A stretch of 63,614 nucleotides of DNA. Source: Alcaligenaceae bacterium SAGV5 (GTDB lineage: Bacteria > Pseudomonadota > Gammaproteobacteria > Burkholderiales > Burkholderiaceae_B). The notes below the pieces were generated by a model. It was given only the letters and a program-made list of their open reading frames with translations. It ran no database searches and was not told where the DNA came from. Made by a program: the position numbers and the translations under genes. Position 1 is the stretch's first letter. Each line of letters begins with the position of its first letter. The stretch spans positions 1-63,614 of the forward strand of contig SPDP01000012.1 in NCBI GenBank assembly GCA_009360345.1, written 5' to 3'. Positions 1-8,434 of the stretch are shown in pieces.

Positions 1-1
1 C

Positions 2-106
2 GTGCAGAACATCTACATCCGCAAGGTCGAACGCCGCGGCAACCACCTGTACAACATCGAGTTCTCCCATCTCGACGCCGTCAAGGATCCCGGCAAGATC
101 AAGTAA
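2..106 (+). CDS. C-terminal end of a LIV-type substrate-binding protein (partial)
   Basis: The frame is open from the window edge to TAA and encodes 34 residues that begin VQNIYIRKVER and end KDPGKIK. Branched-chain amino-acid type periplasmic binding proteins (Peripla_BP_6/LivK family) usually end with this kind of basic YIRKV segment followed by a KDPGK tail. The start lies outside the window. A complete LIV transporter with its own binding protein follows, so this may be a second receptor for the same permease or an unrelated paralogue. Confidence 0.6.
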   Translation: MQNIYIRKVERRGNHLYNIEFSHLDAVKDPGKIK

Positions 107-120
107 CACGGCACGCACCC

Positions 121-163
121 GGTCCGCCCGCTTTCCCGCGGACGGACCGGCATAAGTTTTTTA
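121..163 (+). terminator. Rho-independent terminator after the first binding-protein gene
   Basis: Arms GGTCCGCCCGC (121-131) and GCGGACGGACC (138-148) pair with a single mismatch around a short loop, and a run of six T follows at 157-162. It lies 15 bases after the TAA of the upstream gene and separates it from the livH operon. Confidence 0.75.
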
Positions 164-380
164 GGCCGGTAAAAAAGCATATGCGGCTGTTTCGGCCGCG
201 GCCGGGCGCGGACAATAGCAACACCGCCCAGAAGGACCCGACATGGAACCGTCTTGCCGGTCTGCCATGGTCCCCGCGGCGGAGCGATCTGCAGGAGATC
301 ATGAACTGCCCTAACCGCACTCCGCGGCCCGCCTTCGTCCAGGCCGCCATCGTCCCCCCGCACGTCACCTGGAAGCACAC

Positions 381-1241
381 ATGGGCATCGTAATCTTCGA
401 CGGCCTGGCCTACGGTATGTTGCTGTTCCTGATCGGAGTCGGCCTGTCGATCACGATGGGCTTGATGAACTTCGTCAATCTCGCCCACGGCGCCTTCGCC
501 ATGGTCGGCGGCTACGTGGCCGCGCTGGCCATGAGCCGCCTGCAGGTACCGTTCGTCGCCAGCCTGGCACTGGCCTTCATCAGCGCCGCCGTGGTGGGCG
601 CGCTGCTGGAATTCGTCTTCTTCCGCCGGCTGTACCGCGCGCATCCGCTCGACCACGTGCTCCTGTCCATCGGCATCGTGTTTGTCTTCGTGGCGGGCGG
701 CACCTACCTGTTCGGTCCCACCATGCAGCCCTTCACCGCGCCCGAATGGCTGCGCGGCCAGATCTCGCTGCTGGGCATGGACGTGGGCGCCTACCGGCTG
801 TTCCTCATCATCGTGGGCTTCGTCGTGCTGGCGGCGCTCTTGCTGCTCATCAACAAGACGCGCTACGGCGCCATGGTGCGCGCGGCGGTGGACAACCAGC
901 GCGTGGCCGCGGGCCTGGGCGTGCGGGTCGACCGGCTGTTCTTCCTGACCTTCTCGTTCGGCTGCGGCCTGGCGGGGCTGGGCGGCGCGCTGGGCCTGGG
1001 CATGCTGGGCCTGGATCCGTCCTTCCCGCTGAAATACATGATCTATTTCCTGATCGTGGTCTGCGTGGGCGGCGCCGGCACCATCGTCGGCCCCTTCGTC
1101 GCGGCCGTGCTGGTGGGCATCGTCGACGTGGGCGGCAAGTACTACATGCCCGAACTCGGCGCCTTCCTGATCTATGTGTTCATGGTGGTCGTGCTGCTTG
1201 TCCGTCCCCACGGCCTGATCCCCAAGAAGGGGCTCGTATGA
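381..1241 (+). CDS. livH: LivH-type branched-chain amino-acid ABC permease
   Basis: This 286-residue polytopic membrane protein has the LivH/BPD_transp_2 pattern: an N-terminal GLSITMGLMNFVNLAHGAF block, then alternating hydrophobic helices, the GLGVRVDRLF loop and a late GGAGTIVGP segment. It is one half of the inner-membrane channel of a LIV-type (HAAT family) importer. The start is preceded by GGAAG. LivM, LivG, LivF and a binding protein follow, so the transporter is complete. The linked amidase, RidA and 3-hydroxyanthranilate dioxygenase suggest an aromatic or amide substrate rather than leucine, which is inference from context. Confidence 0.92.
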   Translation: MGIVIFDGLAYGMLLFLIGVGLSITMGLMNFVNLAHGAFAMVGGYVAALAMSRLQVPFVASLALAFISAAVVGALLEFVFFRRLYRAHPLDHVLLSIGIVFVFVAGGTYLFGPTMQPFTAPEWLRGQISLLGMDVGAYRLFLIIVGFVVLAALLLLINKTRYGAMVRAAVDNQRVAAGLGVRVDRLFFLTFSFGCGLAGLGGALGLGMLGLDPSFPLKYMIYFLIVVCVGGAGTIVGPFVAAVLVGIVDVGGKYYMPELGAFLIYVFMVVVLLVRPHGLIPKKGLV

Positions 1242-1245
1242 AATC

Positions 1246-1326
1246 CCACCCCCTACGCCCTTCGGCCGCCCCCTCAAGGGGGCGACGCTGGCGGACCGGC
1301 AGAGCCGGATCCGCGGCGTCCTGGAT
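1246..1326 (+). repeat. Dispersed intergenic REP-like palindromic repeat, copy A
   Basis: This element fills the gap between livH and livM. It holds two hairpins: CGCCCCCT/AGGGGGCG, then a longer imperfect stem with arms near GACGCTGGCGGA and TCCGCGGCGTC around CCGGC/GCCGG. A second copy lies at 29936-30013 with the same order, the same CGGACCGGC...GCCGGATCCG core and paired changes in the stem. It is probably a non-coding REP/BIME-type element that may shape mRNA stability between livH and livM. Confidence 0.75.
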
Positions 1327-1382
1327 CCAGCGGCATCCGTTGCATGCGATGCGAGTAGTACGCGGCGCCATGGGAAATTGAC

Positions 1383-2348
1383 ATGACAAAACTCAATCTG
1401 AATCCGCGCCAGATCGTGGCGCTGGAAGTGGTGTTCTGGCTGGCGCTGGCCTCGACCTACTTCCTCTTGCCCGAGAAGCTGGTCCTCATCACGCAGATCA
1501 TGATCACCGGCCTGTTCGCAATCGCGCTGGACATCGCCCTGGGCTACGCCGGCATCCTGACGGTGGGCCATGCGGCGTTCTTCGGCATCGGCGCATACCT
1601 GGCGGGCCTGCTGGCCAAGTACGGCTGGGGCGAACCGTTCTCCGGGCTGGTGCTGGCGCTGGTGGTGTGCGCGATGCTGGGCTATATGCTCAGTTACCTG
1701 ATCGTGCGCGGCAGCGACCTGACCCGCCTGATGATCACCATAGGCGTATGCGTGCTGTTCTTCGAGCTGGCCAACCGCCTGACCCCAATCACCGGCGGCG
1801 CCGACGGCCTGCAAGGCGTGGACATGTGGCCGGTGCTCGGCCAGTTCCGCTTCGACCTCTGGGGCAAGACGGCCTTCATCTACACCTTCTGCATCGTGCT
1901 GCTGATGTTCCTGGCGGTGCGCCTGATGCTCAAGTCGCCCTTCGGGCTGGTGCTGCGCGGCATCCACGACAACCGGCGGCGCATGCTGGCCATCGGCTCG
2001 CCCGTGGATGCCCGCCTGCGCCTGGCCTATTGCTTCTCGGCGGCCATCGCCGGCGTGGCGGGCGCGCTGCTGGCGCAGACCACCCAGTTCGTCGGGCTGG
2101 AGATGCTCAGCTTCAACCGTTCCGCCGAAATCCTCATCATCCTCATCCTGGGCGGCACCGGGCGCCTGTACGGCGGCCTGATCGGCGCGCTGCTGTACAT
2201 GACCGTGCACGACGTCTTCTCCGACTTCGATCCCAAGTTCTGGCAGTTCTGGCTCGGCATCTTCCTGATCCTGGTGGTCATGATCGGCCGCGGCGGCGTG
2301 CTGGGCGTGCTGTCCCGGGCCTTCAAGGTACGGGAGCAACGCCCATGA
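1383..2348 (+). CDS. livM: LivM-type branched-chain amino-acid ABC permease
   Basis: A 321-residue membrane protein of the LivM family, with the characteristic GLFAIALDIALGYAGILTVGHAAFFGIGAY-type region near residues 42-75 and GGTGRLYGGLIGALLY near the C-terminus. It pairs with LivH in the inner membrane. Its stop overlaps the ATG of the next ATPase gene by four bases, which indicates translational coupling. The 140-base gap to livH is occupied by a repeat element. Confidence 0.92.
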   Translation: MTKLNLNPRQIVALEVVFWLALASTYFLLPEKLVLITQIMITGLFAIALDIALGYAGILTVGHAAFFGIGAYLAGLLAKYGWGEPFSGLVLALVVCAMLGYMLSYLIVRGSDLTRLMITIGVCVLFFELANRLTPITGGADGLQGVDMWPVLGQFRFDLWGKTAFIYTFCIVLLMFLAVRLMLKSPFGLVLRGIHDNRRRMLAIGSPVDARLRLAYCFSAAIAGVAGALLAQTTQFVGLEMLSFNRSAEILIILILGGTGRLYGGLIGALLYMTVHDVFSDFDPKFWQFWLGIFLILVVMIGRGGVLGVLSRAFKVREQRP

Positions 2349-3104
2349 CGACCGCGACCCTCGCGACGCCCGCGCTGCGCACCCGGAATCTGACCAAACG
2401 CTTCGGCGGCTTCACCGCCGTCAACGGCGTGACGCTCGATATCGCACCGGGTTCGCGCCAGGCGTTGATCGGCCCGAACGGCGCCGGCAAGACCACGCTG
2501 ATCAACCTGCTGACCGGCATATTGCGCCCGACCGAGGGACGCATCAGCCTGGATGACGACGACATCACCCACCTGCCGGCGGACAAGCGGGTGCACCGGG
2601 GGCTGGTGCGCACCTTCCAGATCAACACGCTGTTCCCGCGCCTGACGCCGCTGCAGGCCGCCTCGCTGGCCATCTCCGAGCGCGAGGCGCTGGGCAAGGT
2701 CTGGTGGCGCACGCTGCGCAGTTGTTCCTGGGTGGCCGACGAGGCCCATGCGCTGCTCAAGCAGTTCAACCTCGCCCAATACGCCCACATCGACACCGCC
2801 GAGCTGCCCTACGGCAAGCAGCGCCTGCTGGAAATCGTGCTGGCGCTGGCCGCCAAGCCCCGCATCCTGCTGCTGGACGAACCGGCGGCCGGCGTGCCCG
2901 AGGACGAAAGCGGCGAGCTGTTCGAGGTGATCGCCGGGCTGCCCAGGGAAATGACGGTGCTCTTCATCGAACACGACATGGACCTGGTGTTCCGCTTCGC
3001 CCAGCGCATCTCGGTGCTGGTGGCGGGCGCCGTCCTGGTGGAGGGCACACCCGCCGAAATCGCCGCCGACCCACAGGTGCGGGCGGCCTACCTGGGGAAT
3101 TCGC

Positions 3105-3112
<8 letters not shown>
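2345..3112 (+). CDS. livG: LivG-type ABC transporter ATPase
   Basis: A 255-residue ATP-binding subunit with Walker A GPNGAGKTT near residue 44 and Walker B ILLLDEPAAGVPEDE. A proline-containing VP replaces the usual LNP after the Walker B motif. The LPYGKQRLLEI segment takes the place of the canonical LSGGQ signature, as is common in LivG proteins. It powers the LivHM channel with LivF. The 3' end overlaps livF by eight bases. Confidence 0.92.
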
Positions 3113-3824
<712 letters not shown>

Positions 3825-3878
3825 TTCGAATCTCCGGCGCAGCCAGTGCCGGCTCTCACGGCAAGGAGTCGTCTGATC

Positions 3879-5039
3879 ATGAAAGGTAAGAATGCGGGAT
3901 TGCGCTGCGGGCTGGCCGCGGGCGCGTTGATGGCGGCCGCCTGCGCCCAGGCGCAGGGCGTCGTGAAGGTGGGATTCATCGGCGAGATGTCGGGTCCGTT
4001 CGCGGAATTCGGCAAGCAGATGGAAACGGGCGTGCAGCTCTACCTGAAAGAGCATGGCGACACGGTGGCCGGCAAGAAGGTGGTCGTCATCGTCAAGGAC
4101 GTCGGCGGGCCCAACCCCGAGCTGGCCAAGCGCCACGCGCAGGAACTGGTGGTGCGCGACAAGGTGGACTTCATCGCCGGCTTCGCGTTCTCGCCCAACG
4201 CGCTGGCGGTGGCGCCGCTGGCCACCGAGGCCAAGAAGCCCATGGTGATCATGAACGCCGCCTCGGGCAGCCTGCCGTCCACCTCGCCCTACATCGTGCG
4301 CACCTCGTTCTCGCTGCCGGCCATCGTGCCGCCCATTTCGCAATGGATGATCAAGCAGGGATACAAGACCACCTATTCAATGGTGGCGGACTACTCGCCC
4401 GGCCATGAGGTCGAGGCGGCCTTCATGGATTCGTACAAGAAGGCCGGCGGCACGGTGGTGGGCTCGGTGCGCACGCCGCTCAGCACCATGGATTTCTCGG
4501 CCTACATGCAGAAGATCAAGGATCTCAAGCCCTCGGCGGTGTTCGCCTTCGTGAACGGCGCGGACGTGGCCCAGTCCTTCATGCGCGAGTACCGGGCCCG
4601 CAACCTGGCCGAGGGCGGCACCGCCATGGTAGGCACGGGCGACATCACCGACGAACCCACCATCGATTCGATGGGCGACACGCCGCTGGGCGTGGTGACC
4701 GGCTATCCGTATTCCATGGACCACGATTCGGCGCTGAACAAGAAGTTCGTGCAGGCGTTCAAGGCCGCGCGCGGCCAGCAGGCCCGTCCCAACATCATGG
4801 CGGTGGCCGGCTACGACGGCATGGCCCTGATCTACGAGGCCCTGCGCAAGACCCAGGGCAAGACCGACGGCGACGCGCTGATCGCCGCGATGAAAGGCGT
4901 GAAGCTGGAAAGCCCGCGCGGCCCGATCGAGATCGACGCCGCCACGCGCGACATCAAGCAGCGCGTCTACATGCGCAAGGTCCAGCGGGTCGACGGCCGG
5001 CTGGCCAACGTCGAGTTCGAGACCATCGAACCCCGCTAG
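3879..5039 (+). CDS. LIV-type periplasmic substrate-binding protein
   Basis: A type I periplasmic binding protein (Peripla_BP_6) of 386 residues. The ATG at 3879 was chosen because AAGGAG lies 10 bases upstream and the following residues form a signal peptide ending AQAQG. The mature part opens VVKVGFIGEMSGPFAEFGKQME and ends with the basic KVQRVDGRLANVEFETIEPR tail. It delivers ligand to LivHMGF. The substrate is unknown; the adjoining amidase and 3-hydroxyanthranilate dioxygenase point to an aromatic or amide-containing compound. Confidence 0.88.
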   Translation: MKGKNAGLRCGLAAGALMAAACAQAQGVVKVGFIGEMSGPFAEFGKQMETGVQLYLKEHGDTVAGKKVVVIVKDVGGPNPELAKRHAQELVVRDKVDFIAGFAFSPNALAVAPLATEAKKPMVIMNAASGSLPSTSPYIVRTSFSLPAIVPPISQWMIKQGYKTTYSMVADYSPGHEVEAAFMDSYKKAGGTVVGSVRTPLSTMDFSAYMQKIKDLKPSAVFAFVNGADVAQSFMREYRARNLAEGGTAMVGTGDITDEPTIDSMGDTPLGVVTGYPYSMDHDSALNKKFVQAFKAARGQQARPNIMAVAGYDGMALIYEALRKTQGKTDGDALIAAMKGVKLESPRGPIEIDAATRDIKQRVYMRKVQRVDGRLANVEFETIEPR

Positions 5040-5050
5040 GAGACCTATCC

Positions 5051-6466
5051 ATGCCCGCAGCGGACTCCGCCTGGCTGTCGAAGACGGCGGCCGAACTGCA
5101 CGAGGCCTACCGCGCCCGCGCGCTGTCGCCGCTGGACCTGGCCACGGCGCTGATGGACGCGGTGGCCAACGATGCCCGGGACCTGAACGCCTTCTGCGTA
5201 CTGGACCGCGACGCCGCCCTGCGCGACGCCGAGGCCTCGGCCCGGCGCTGGCGCGGCGGCGCGCCCATCGGGCCCCTCGACGGAGTGCCGGTATCGATCA
5301 AGGACCTGGTGGACGTGGCCGGTTGGCCGACCCGGCGCGGCTCGAACATGACCGCCGGCGCGCCGCCCGCCGCCGCGGATGCGCCCAGCGTGGCGCTGCT
5401 GCGCCAGGGCGGGGCGGTGCTGTTCGGCAAGACCACCACGACCGAATTCGGCTGGCTGGCCGATTCCGAGTCGCCCTATACCGGCATCACGCGCAACCCG
5501 CTGGCGCCGGGCCGTAGCGCCGGCGGTTCGAGCATGGGCGCGGCGGCGCACGTGGCCAAGGGCTGGGGCCCGCTGGCACTGGGCAGCGACGCCGGGGGTT
5601 CCATCCGCATCCCCGCCTCGTACTGCGGGCTGGTCGGATTCAAGCCCACCTTCGGCGCCGTTCCCTCGGGTCCGCGCCTGAGCGCTTTCGCCGAATACGC
5701 GCACCTGGGCCCCATCGCCCGCACGGTGGCTGATTGCCGGCTGGCGCTGCAAGTCATGGGCCGGCCGCATTTGCTGGACCCTCACTCCCTGTACGCGCGT
5801 GCGCGGGACCTGCCGCCGCGCCGGCCCGCCATCGGCTACCTGACCGACGCCGGCCCCGATACCGGGCTCGATGCCCGGGTCGGATCGGCCATCGAGGCAC
5901 TGGCCGAGCGGCTGGGCCGCAAGGGCTATTCGGTGGTACGCCTGCGCATGGACTGGATGTCGCTGGCCGAGAATGCCTGGGCCCTGTGGGAGAACCGCCT
6001 GTACGAATCCTTCGTCGATGCCACGCCCGCCCAGCGCGCGCGGCTCGATCCGCGCCTGCAACAATTGTGCGAACGCGGCGCGGCCCATGGCGCCGAACGC
6101 CTGGCCCGGGCGCGGAACCAGTTGCGCGACACCGCGACCCAGCTCACGCTGGCTTTCGCCGACATCGACCTGCTGCTGACGCCCGCCAGCCCGGCCGGCG
6201 CGCCGCGGGTGGGCGCGCTGTGCGCCGACAGCCACCCGCTGCGCGACCGCATCCGCCAGACCTTCAACTGGCAGTTGGCCAACCCCTATACCTTCCCGTT
6301 CAACCTGACCCAGCAGCCGGCCCTGTCCATGCCGCTGGCCACCGATGCCGACGGCCTGCCCGTCGGCTTGCAGATCGTCGGCCGCAAGTACCACGACGAC
6401 GATGTGCTCGACTTCGCGCAAACGCTGGAGTCCACCCATCTTTTCCAGGAGTCCGAACATGCCTAA
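5051..6466 (+). CDS. Amidase signature family hydrolase
   Basis: A 471-residue amidase-signature enzyme with the Ser-cisSer-Lys triad visible: Lys in PVSIKDLVD (about residue 81), the cis-Ser in GRSAGGSS (about 158) and the nucleophile Ser in SDAGGSIRIPAS (about 182). The family hydrolyses carboxamides (for example aryl amides, malonamidate, 6-aminohexanoate dimers). It sits 11 bases after the binding-protein gene and overlaps the RidA gene, so it is probably co-expressed with the importer and acts on the imported compound in the cytoplasm. The precise substrate cannot be read from sequence. Confidence 0.88.
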   Translation: MPAADSAWLSKTAAELHEAYRARALSPLDLATALMDAVANDARDLNAFCVLDRDAALRDAEASARRWRGGAPIGPLDGVPVSIKDLVDVAGWPTRRGSNMTAGAPPAAADAPSVALLRQGGAVLFGKTTTTEFGWLADSESPYTGITRNPLAPGRSAGGSSMGAAAHVAKGWGPLALGSDAGGSIRIPASYCGLVGFKPTFGAVPSGPRLSAFAEYAHLGPIARTVADCRLALQVMGRPHLLDPHSLYARARDLPPRRPAIGYLTDAGPDTGLDARVGSAIEALAERLGRKGYSVVRLRMDWMSLAENAWALWENRLYESFVDATPAQRARLDPRLQQLCERGAAHGAERLARARNQLRDTATQLTLAFADIDLLLTPASPAGAPRVGALCADSHPLRDRIRQTFNWQLANPYTFPFNLTQQPALSMPLATDADGLPVGLQIVGRKYHDDDVLDFAQTLESTHLFQESEHA

Positions 6467-6863
6467 GATCATCGTGCAATCCGCGCAGGCCCCCGTCACC
6501 GGGTTCACCGACAAGAGCACGCCCTCGCCGCTGGCCCAGGGCATCCGGGCGGGCGACTTTCTTTACGTATCGGGACAGGGTCCCCTGGACCCGGTTTCCA
6601 AGGAAGTCGTGTCCGACGACATCCGCGAGCAGACGCGGCGCACCTTGCAGAACCTGATGGCGGTGCTGGAGGCGGGCGGCGCCACCGCGGCCCATATCAT
6701 CAACATGCGGGTATGCCTGCGCGACGTGACCGACTTTCCCGCGTTCAACGAGGAGTTCCGTGCCTTCATGGGCGGCGAGAAAGTCACCCGCACTTGCATA
6801 GGCGGCACGCCGCACCGCCCGGGCGTGCGCGTCGAGATCGACTGCGTCGCCTATTTCGGCTGA
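6459..6863 (+). CDS. RidA/YjgF-family enamine/imine deaminase
   Basis: A 134-residue RidA-family protein: DFLYVSGQGPLDP near residue 30, an RTLQNLMAVLEAGGA helix, then a C-terminal GVRVEIDCVAYFG strand that carries the family's catalytic-site Arg and Glu. It starts inside the end of the amidase gene (8-base overlap). 2-Aminomuconate deaminases of the 2-nitrobenzoate and aminophenol pathways belong to this family. With 3-hydroxyanthranilate dioxygenase next door that role is plausible, but general imine detoxification is equally compatible. Confidence 0.82.
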   Translation: MPKIIVQSAQAPVTGFTDKSTPSPLAQGIRAGDFLYVSGQGPLDPVSKEVVSDDIREQTRRTLQNLMAVLEAGGATAAHIINMRVCLRDVTDFPAFNEEFRAFMGGEKVTRTCIGGTPHRPGVRVEIDCVAYFG

Positions 6864-6873
6864 GGAGATCGCG

Positions 6874-7383
6874 ATGTTCAAGATGCCCATCGTCGACCTG
6901 ATGAAACAGGGCGACGAACTGGCCGCCAGCGGCAAGCGGGTGGCCGTGCTCTGGCAGGAACCCGAGTCCCTCGTGTTCCTGGCCCGCGGACGCGAATACC
7001 GCAGCGAATTCCACATCAACCCCAGCGACGAGATGATGTACATGGTCAAGGGCGAGATGAAGCTGCACTACCGCACGCCCGACGGCAAGGAAGAAATCGC
7101 CGTGCTGCCTCAGGGGTCGGTCATCTACACGCCGGCGGGCATCCCGCATTCGCCCCGCTTCCCGCCCGACGCCTACCTGCTGGTGCAGGAGCGCAAGCGC
7201 AAGCCGGACGAGATCGACCGCTTCCAGTGGTTCTGCCCCAGCTGCGACACGCTGCTGCACGAGGAATCCTGCCACGTCGCGGACTACAAGGCCGACCCCG
7301 TGTCCAAGGCCTACCAGCGCTTCTTCGACAGCGAGGAATTCCGCACCTGCAAGTCCTGCGGGACGGTGATGCCCCGGCCGTAG
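6874..7383 (+). CDS. nbaC: 3-hydroxyanthranilate 3,4-dioxygenase
   Basis: A 169-residue cupin matching bacterial 3-hydroxyanthranilate 3,4-dioxygenase, which opens the ring of 3-hydroxyanthranilate to 2-amino-3-carboxymuconate semialdehyde. Iron ligands are visible as His and Glu in FHINPSDEMMYMVKGE (about residues 48 and 54) and His in AGIPHSPRFP (about 92). The C-terminal rubredoxin-like site is intact, with CPSC near 123 and CKSC near 161. It is the last gene of the liv-amidase-ridA operon. No kynureninase or dedicated semialdehyde dehydrogenase is in the window. The symbol follows the 2-nitrobenzoate pathway enzyme; haaO would be equally valid. Confidence 0.9.
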   Translation: MFKMPIVDLMKQGDELAASGKRVAVLWQEPESLVFLARGREYRSEFHINPSDEMMYMVKGEMKLHYRTPDGKEEIAVLPQGSVIYTPAGIPHSPRFPPDAYLLVQERKRKPDEIDRFQWFCPSCDTLLHEESCHVADYKADPVSKAYQRFFDSEEFRTCKSCGTVMPRP

Positions 7384-7391
7384 CGCGGGAA

Positions 7392-7425
7392 GGCCCGGCG
7401 GGCGCGGAACCGCGCCCGCCGGGCC
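7392..7425. terminator. Perfect 16-bp hairpin between convergent operons
   Basis: Arms GGCCCGGCGGGCGCGG (7392-7407) and its exact complement (7410-7425) are separated by only AA. The element sits between the stops of the dioxygenase gene (7383) and the convergent Bug receptor gene (7436). There is no T-run on either side, so it could act as a GC-rich terminator-like or mRNA-stabilising structure for both strands. Confidence 0.65.
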
Positions 7426-7435
7426 GCTTGCGCCC

Positions 7436-8416
7436 TCAGTCGGGCTTGACGCCCGCCGTCTTGATGATGTCGCGCCAGCGCGCGGTCTCGGCGGTGATGA
7501 AGTCGCCGAACGCACGCCCGGTCAAGGCTTTCCCTTCGCCTCCTATTCCGGCCATCCGCTCCTTGAACTCGGGCATGCGGGTCACCGCCTCCAGCTCGCG
7601 CTCCAGCCTGGCCACCGCTTCCGTCGGCGTGCCGGCCCGGGCCAGCACGCCGAACCAGCCGCCGGCGACGAAGTCGGGCACGCCGGCCTCGGCCATGGTC
7701 GGCACCTCGGGCAGCATGGGCGAGCGCTCGGCGCTGGTCACCGCGAGCGCGCGCAGGGACCCGTCCTTGATCCGCGGCGCGACCGCCGCCACGGCCGACG
7801 GCATCATCTCGATCTGCCCGCCCAGCAGGTCGGTCACCGCCGGGCTGCCGCCCTTGTAGGGCACGTGCACGATGTCCAGGCCGAACCTGGCCTTCAGCAT
7901 CTCACCGATCAGGTGGACATTGGTGCCCGTGCCCGGTGAGCCGAAGTGGTAGCGCCCGGGCTGGGACTTCGCCAGGTTCACGAACTCCATCAGTGTCCGG
8001 GCCTGCACCTGGGGGTTCACGACGAACACCGACGGAATGCGCGTGACCAGGGCGATAGGCGTGAAATCCCGGATCGCGGGCGTGTTCTGGCCCGGCGTCA
8101 GGTTCTCGGCGATGCCAAAGGACTCGGCCGTGCCCAGCAGCAGGGTATAGCCATCGGGCGCGGCCTGCGCCGCGGCGGCCACGCCGATCGCGCCACCCGC
8201 CCCGCCACGGTTTTCCACCACCACGGTCTGCCCCAGCCTCTGCCCCAGGTACTGAGCCACCGCCCGGCCCACCTGGTCGCTGGCGCCCCCGGGCGGGAAC
8301 GGCACGATCAGCCGGACGGGCCGATCGGGATAGGCAGCCCACGCCTGCGCGCCCGTCAGCACCCCAGCGGCGGCGAATATCCACGGCGCGAGGCGCCGGT
8401 TCGGCTTTCGACTCAT
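7436..8416 (-). CDS. Bug-family periplasmic receptor (TctC-like)
   Basis: A 326-residue tripartite tricarboxylate-type receptor. A signal peptide ends near AQAWAAYP. It is followed by the family's hallmark PVRLIVPFPPGGASDQVGR and VVVENRGGAGG, then HVPYKGGSPAVTDLLGGQIE. Bug proteins are hugely expanded in Bordetella and most lack linked TctA/TctB membrane subunits, as here. It ends the minus-strand hydroxylase operon, 18 bases after the FAD monooxygenase gene, so its ligand may be the aromatic acid that this operon degrades. Confidence 0.92.
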   Translation of the reverse strand: MSRKPNRRLAPWIFAAAGVLTGAQAWAAYPDRPVRLIVPFPPGGASDQVGRAVAQYLGQRLGQTVVVENRGGAGGAIGVAAAAQAAPDGYTLLLGTAESFGIAENLTPGQNTPAIRDFTPIALVTRIPSVFVVNPQVQARTLMEFVNLAKSQPGRYHFGSPGTGTNVHLIGEMLKARFGLDIVHVPYKGGSPAVTDLLGGQIEMMPSAVAAVAPRIKDGSLRALAVTSAERSPMLPEVPTMAEAGVPDFVAGGWFGVLARAGTPTEAVARLERELEAVTRMPEFKERMAGIGGEGKALTGRAFGDFITAETARWRDIIKTAGVKPD

Positions 8417-8434
8417 GAATGTCTCCTTCCGCGC

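Noticed and set aside
181..393. Possible small gene upstream of livH
   Set aside because: The 70-codon frame has no ribosome site and overlaps the livH start; composition is basic and random-looking. Treated as leader DNA.
99..2339. 746-codon minus-strand open frame over livH and livM
   Set aside because: His/Gln/Asp-rich composition with no recognisable motif, fully opposite two clear permease genes, so it is a shadow frame.
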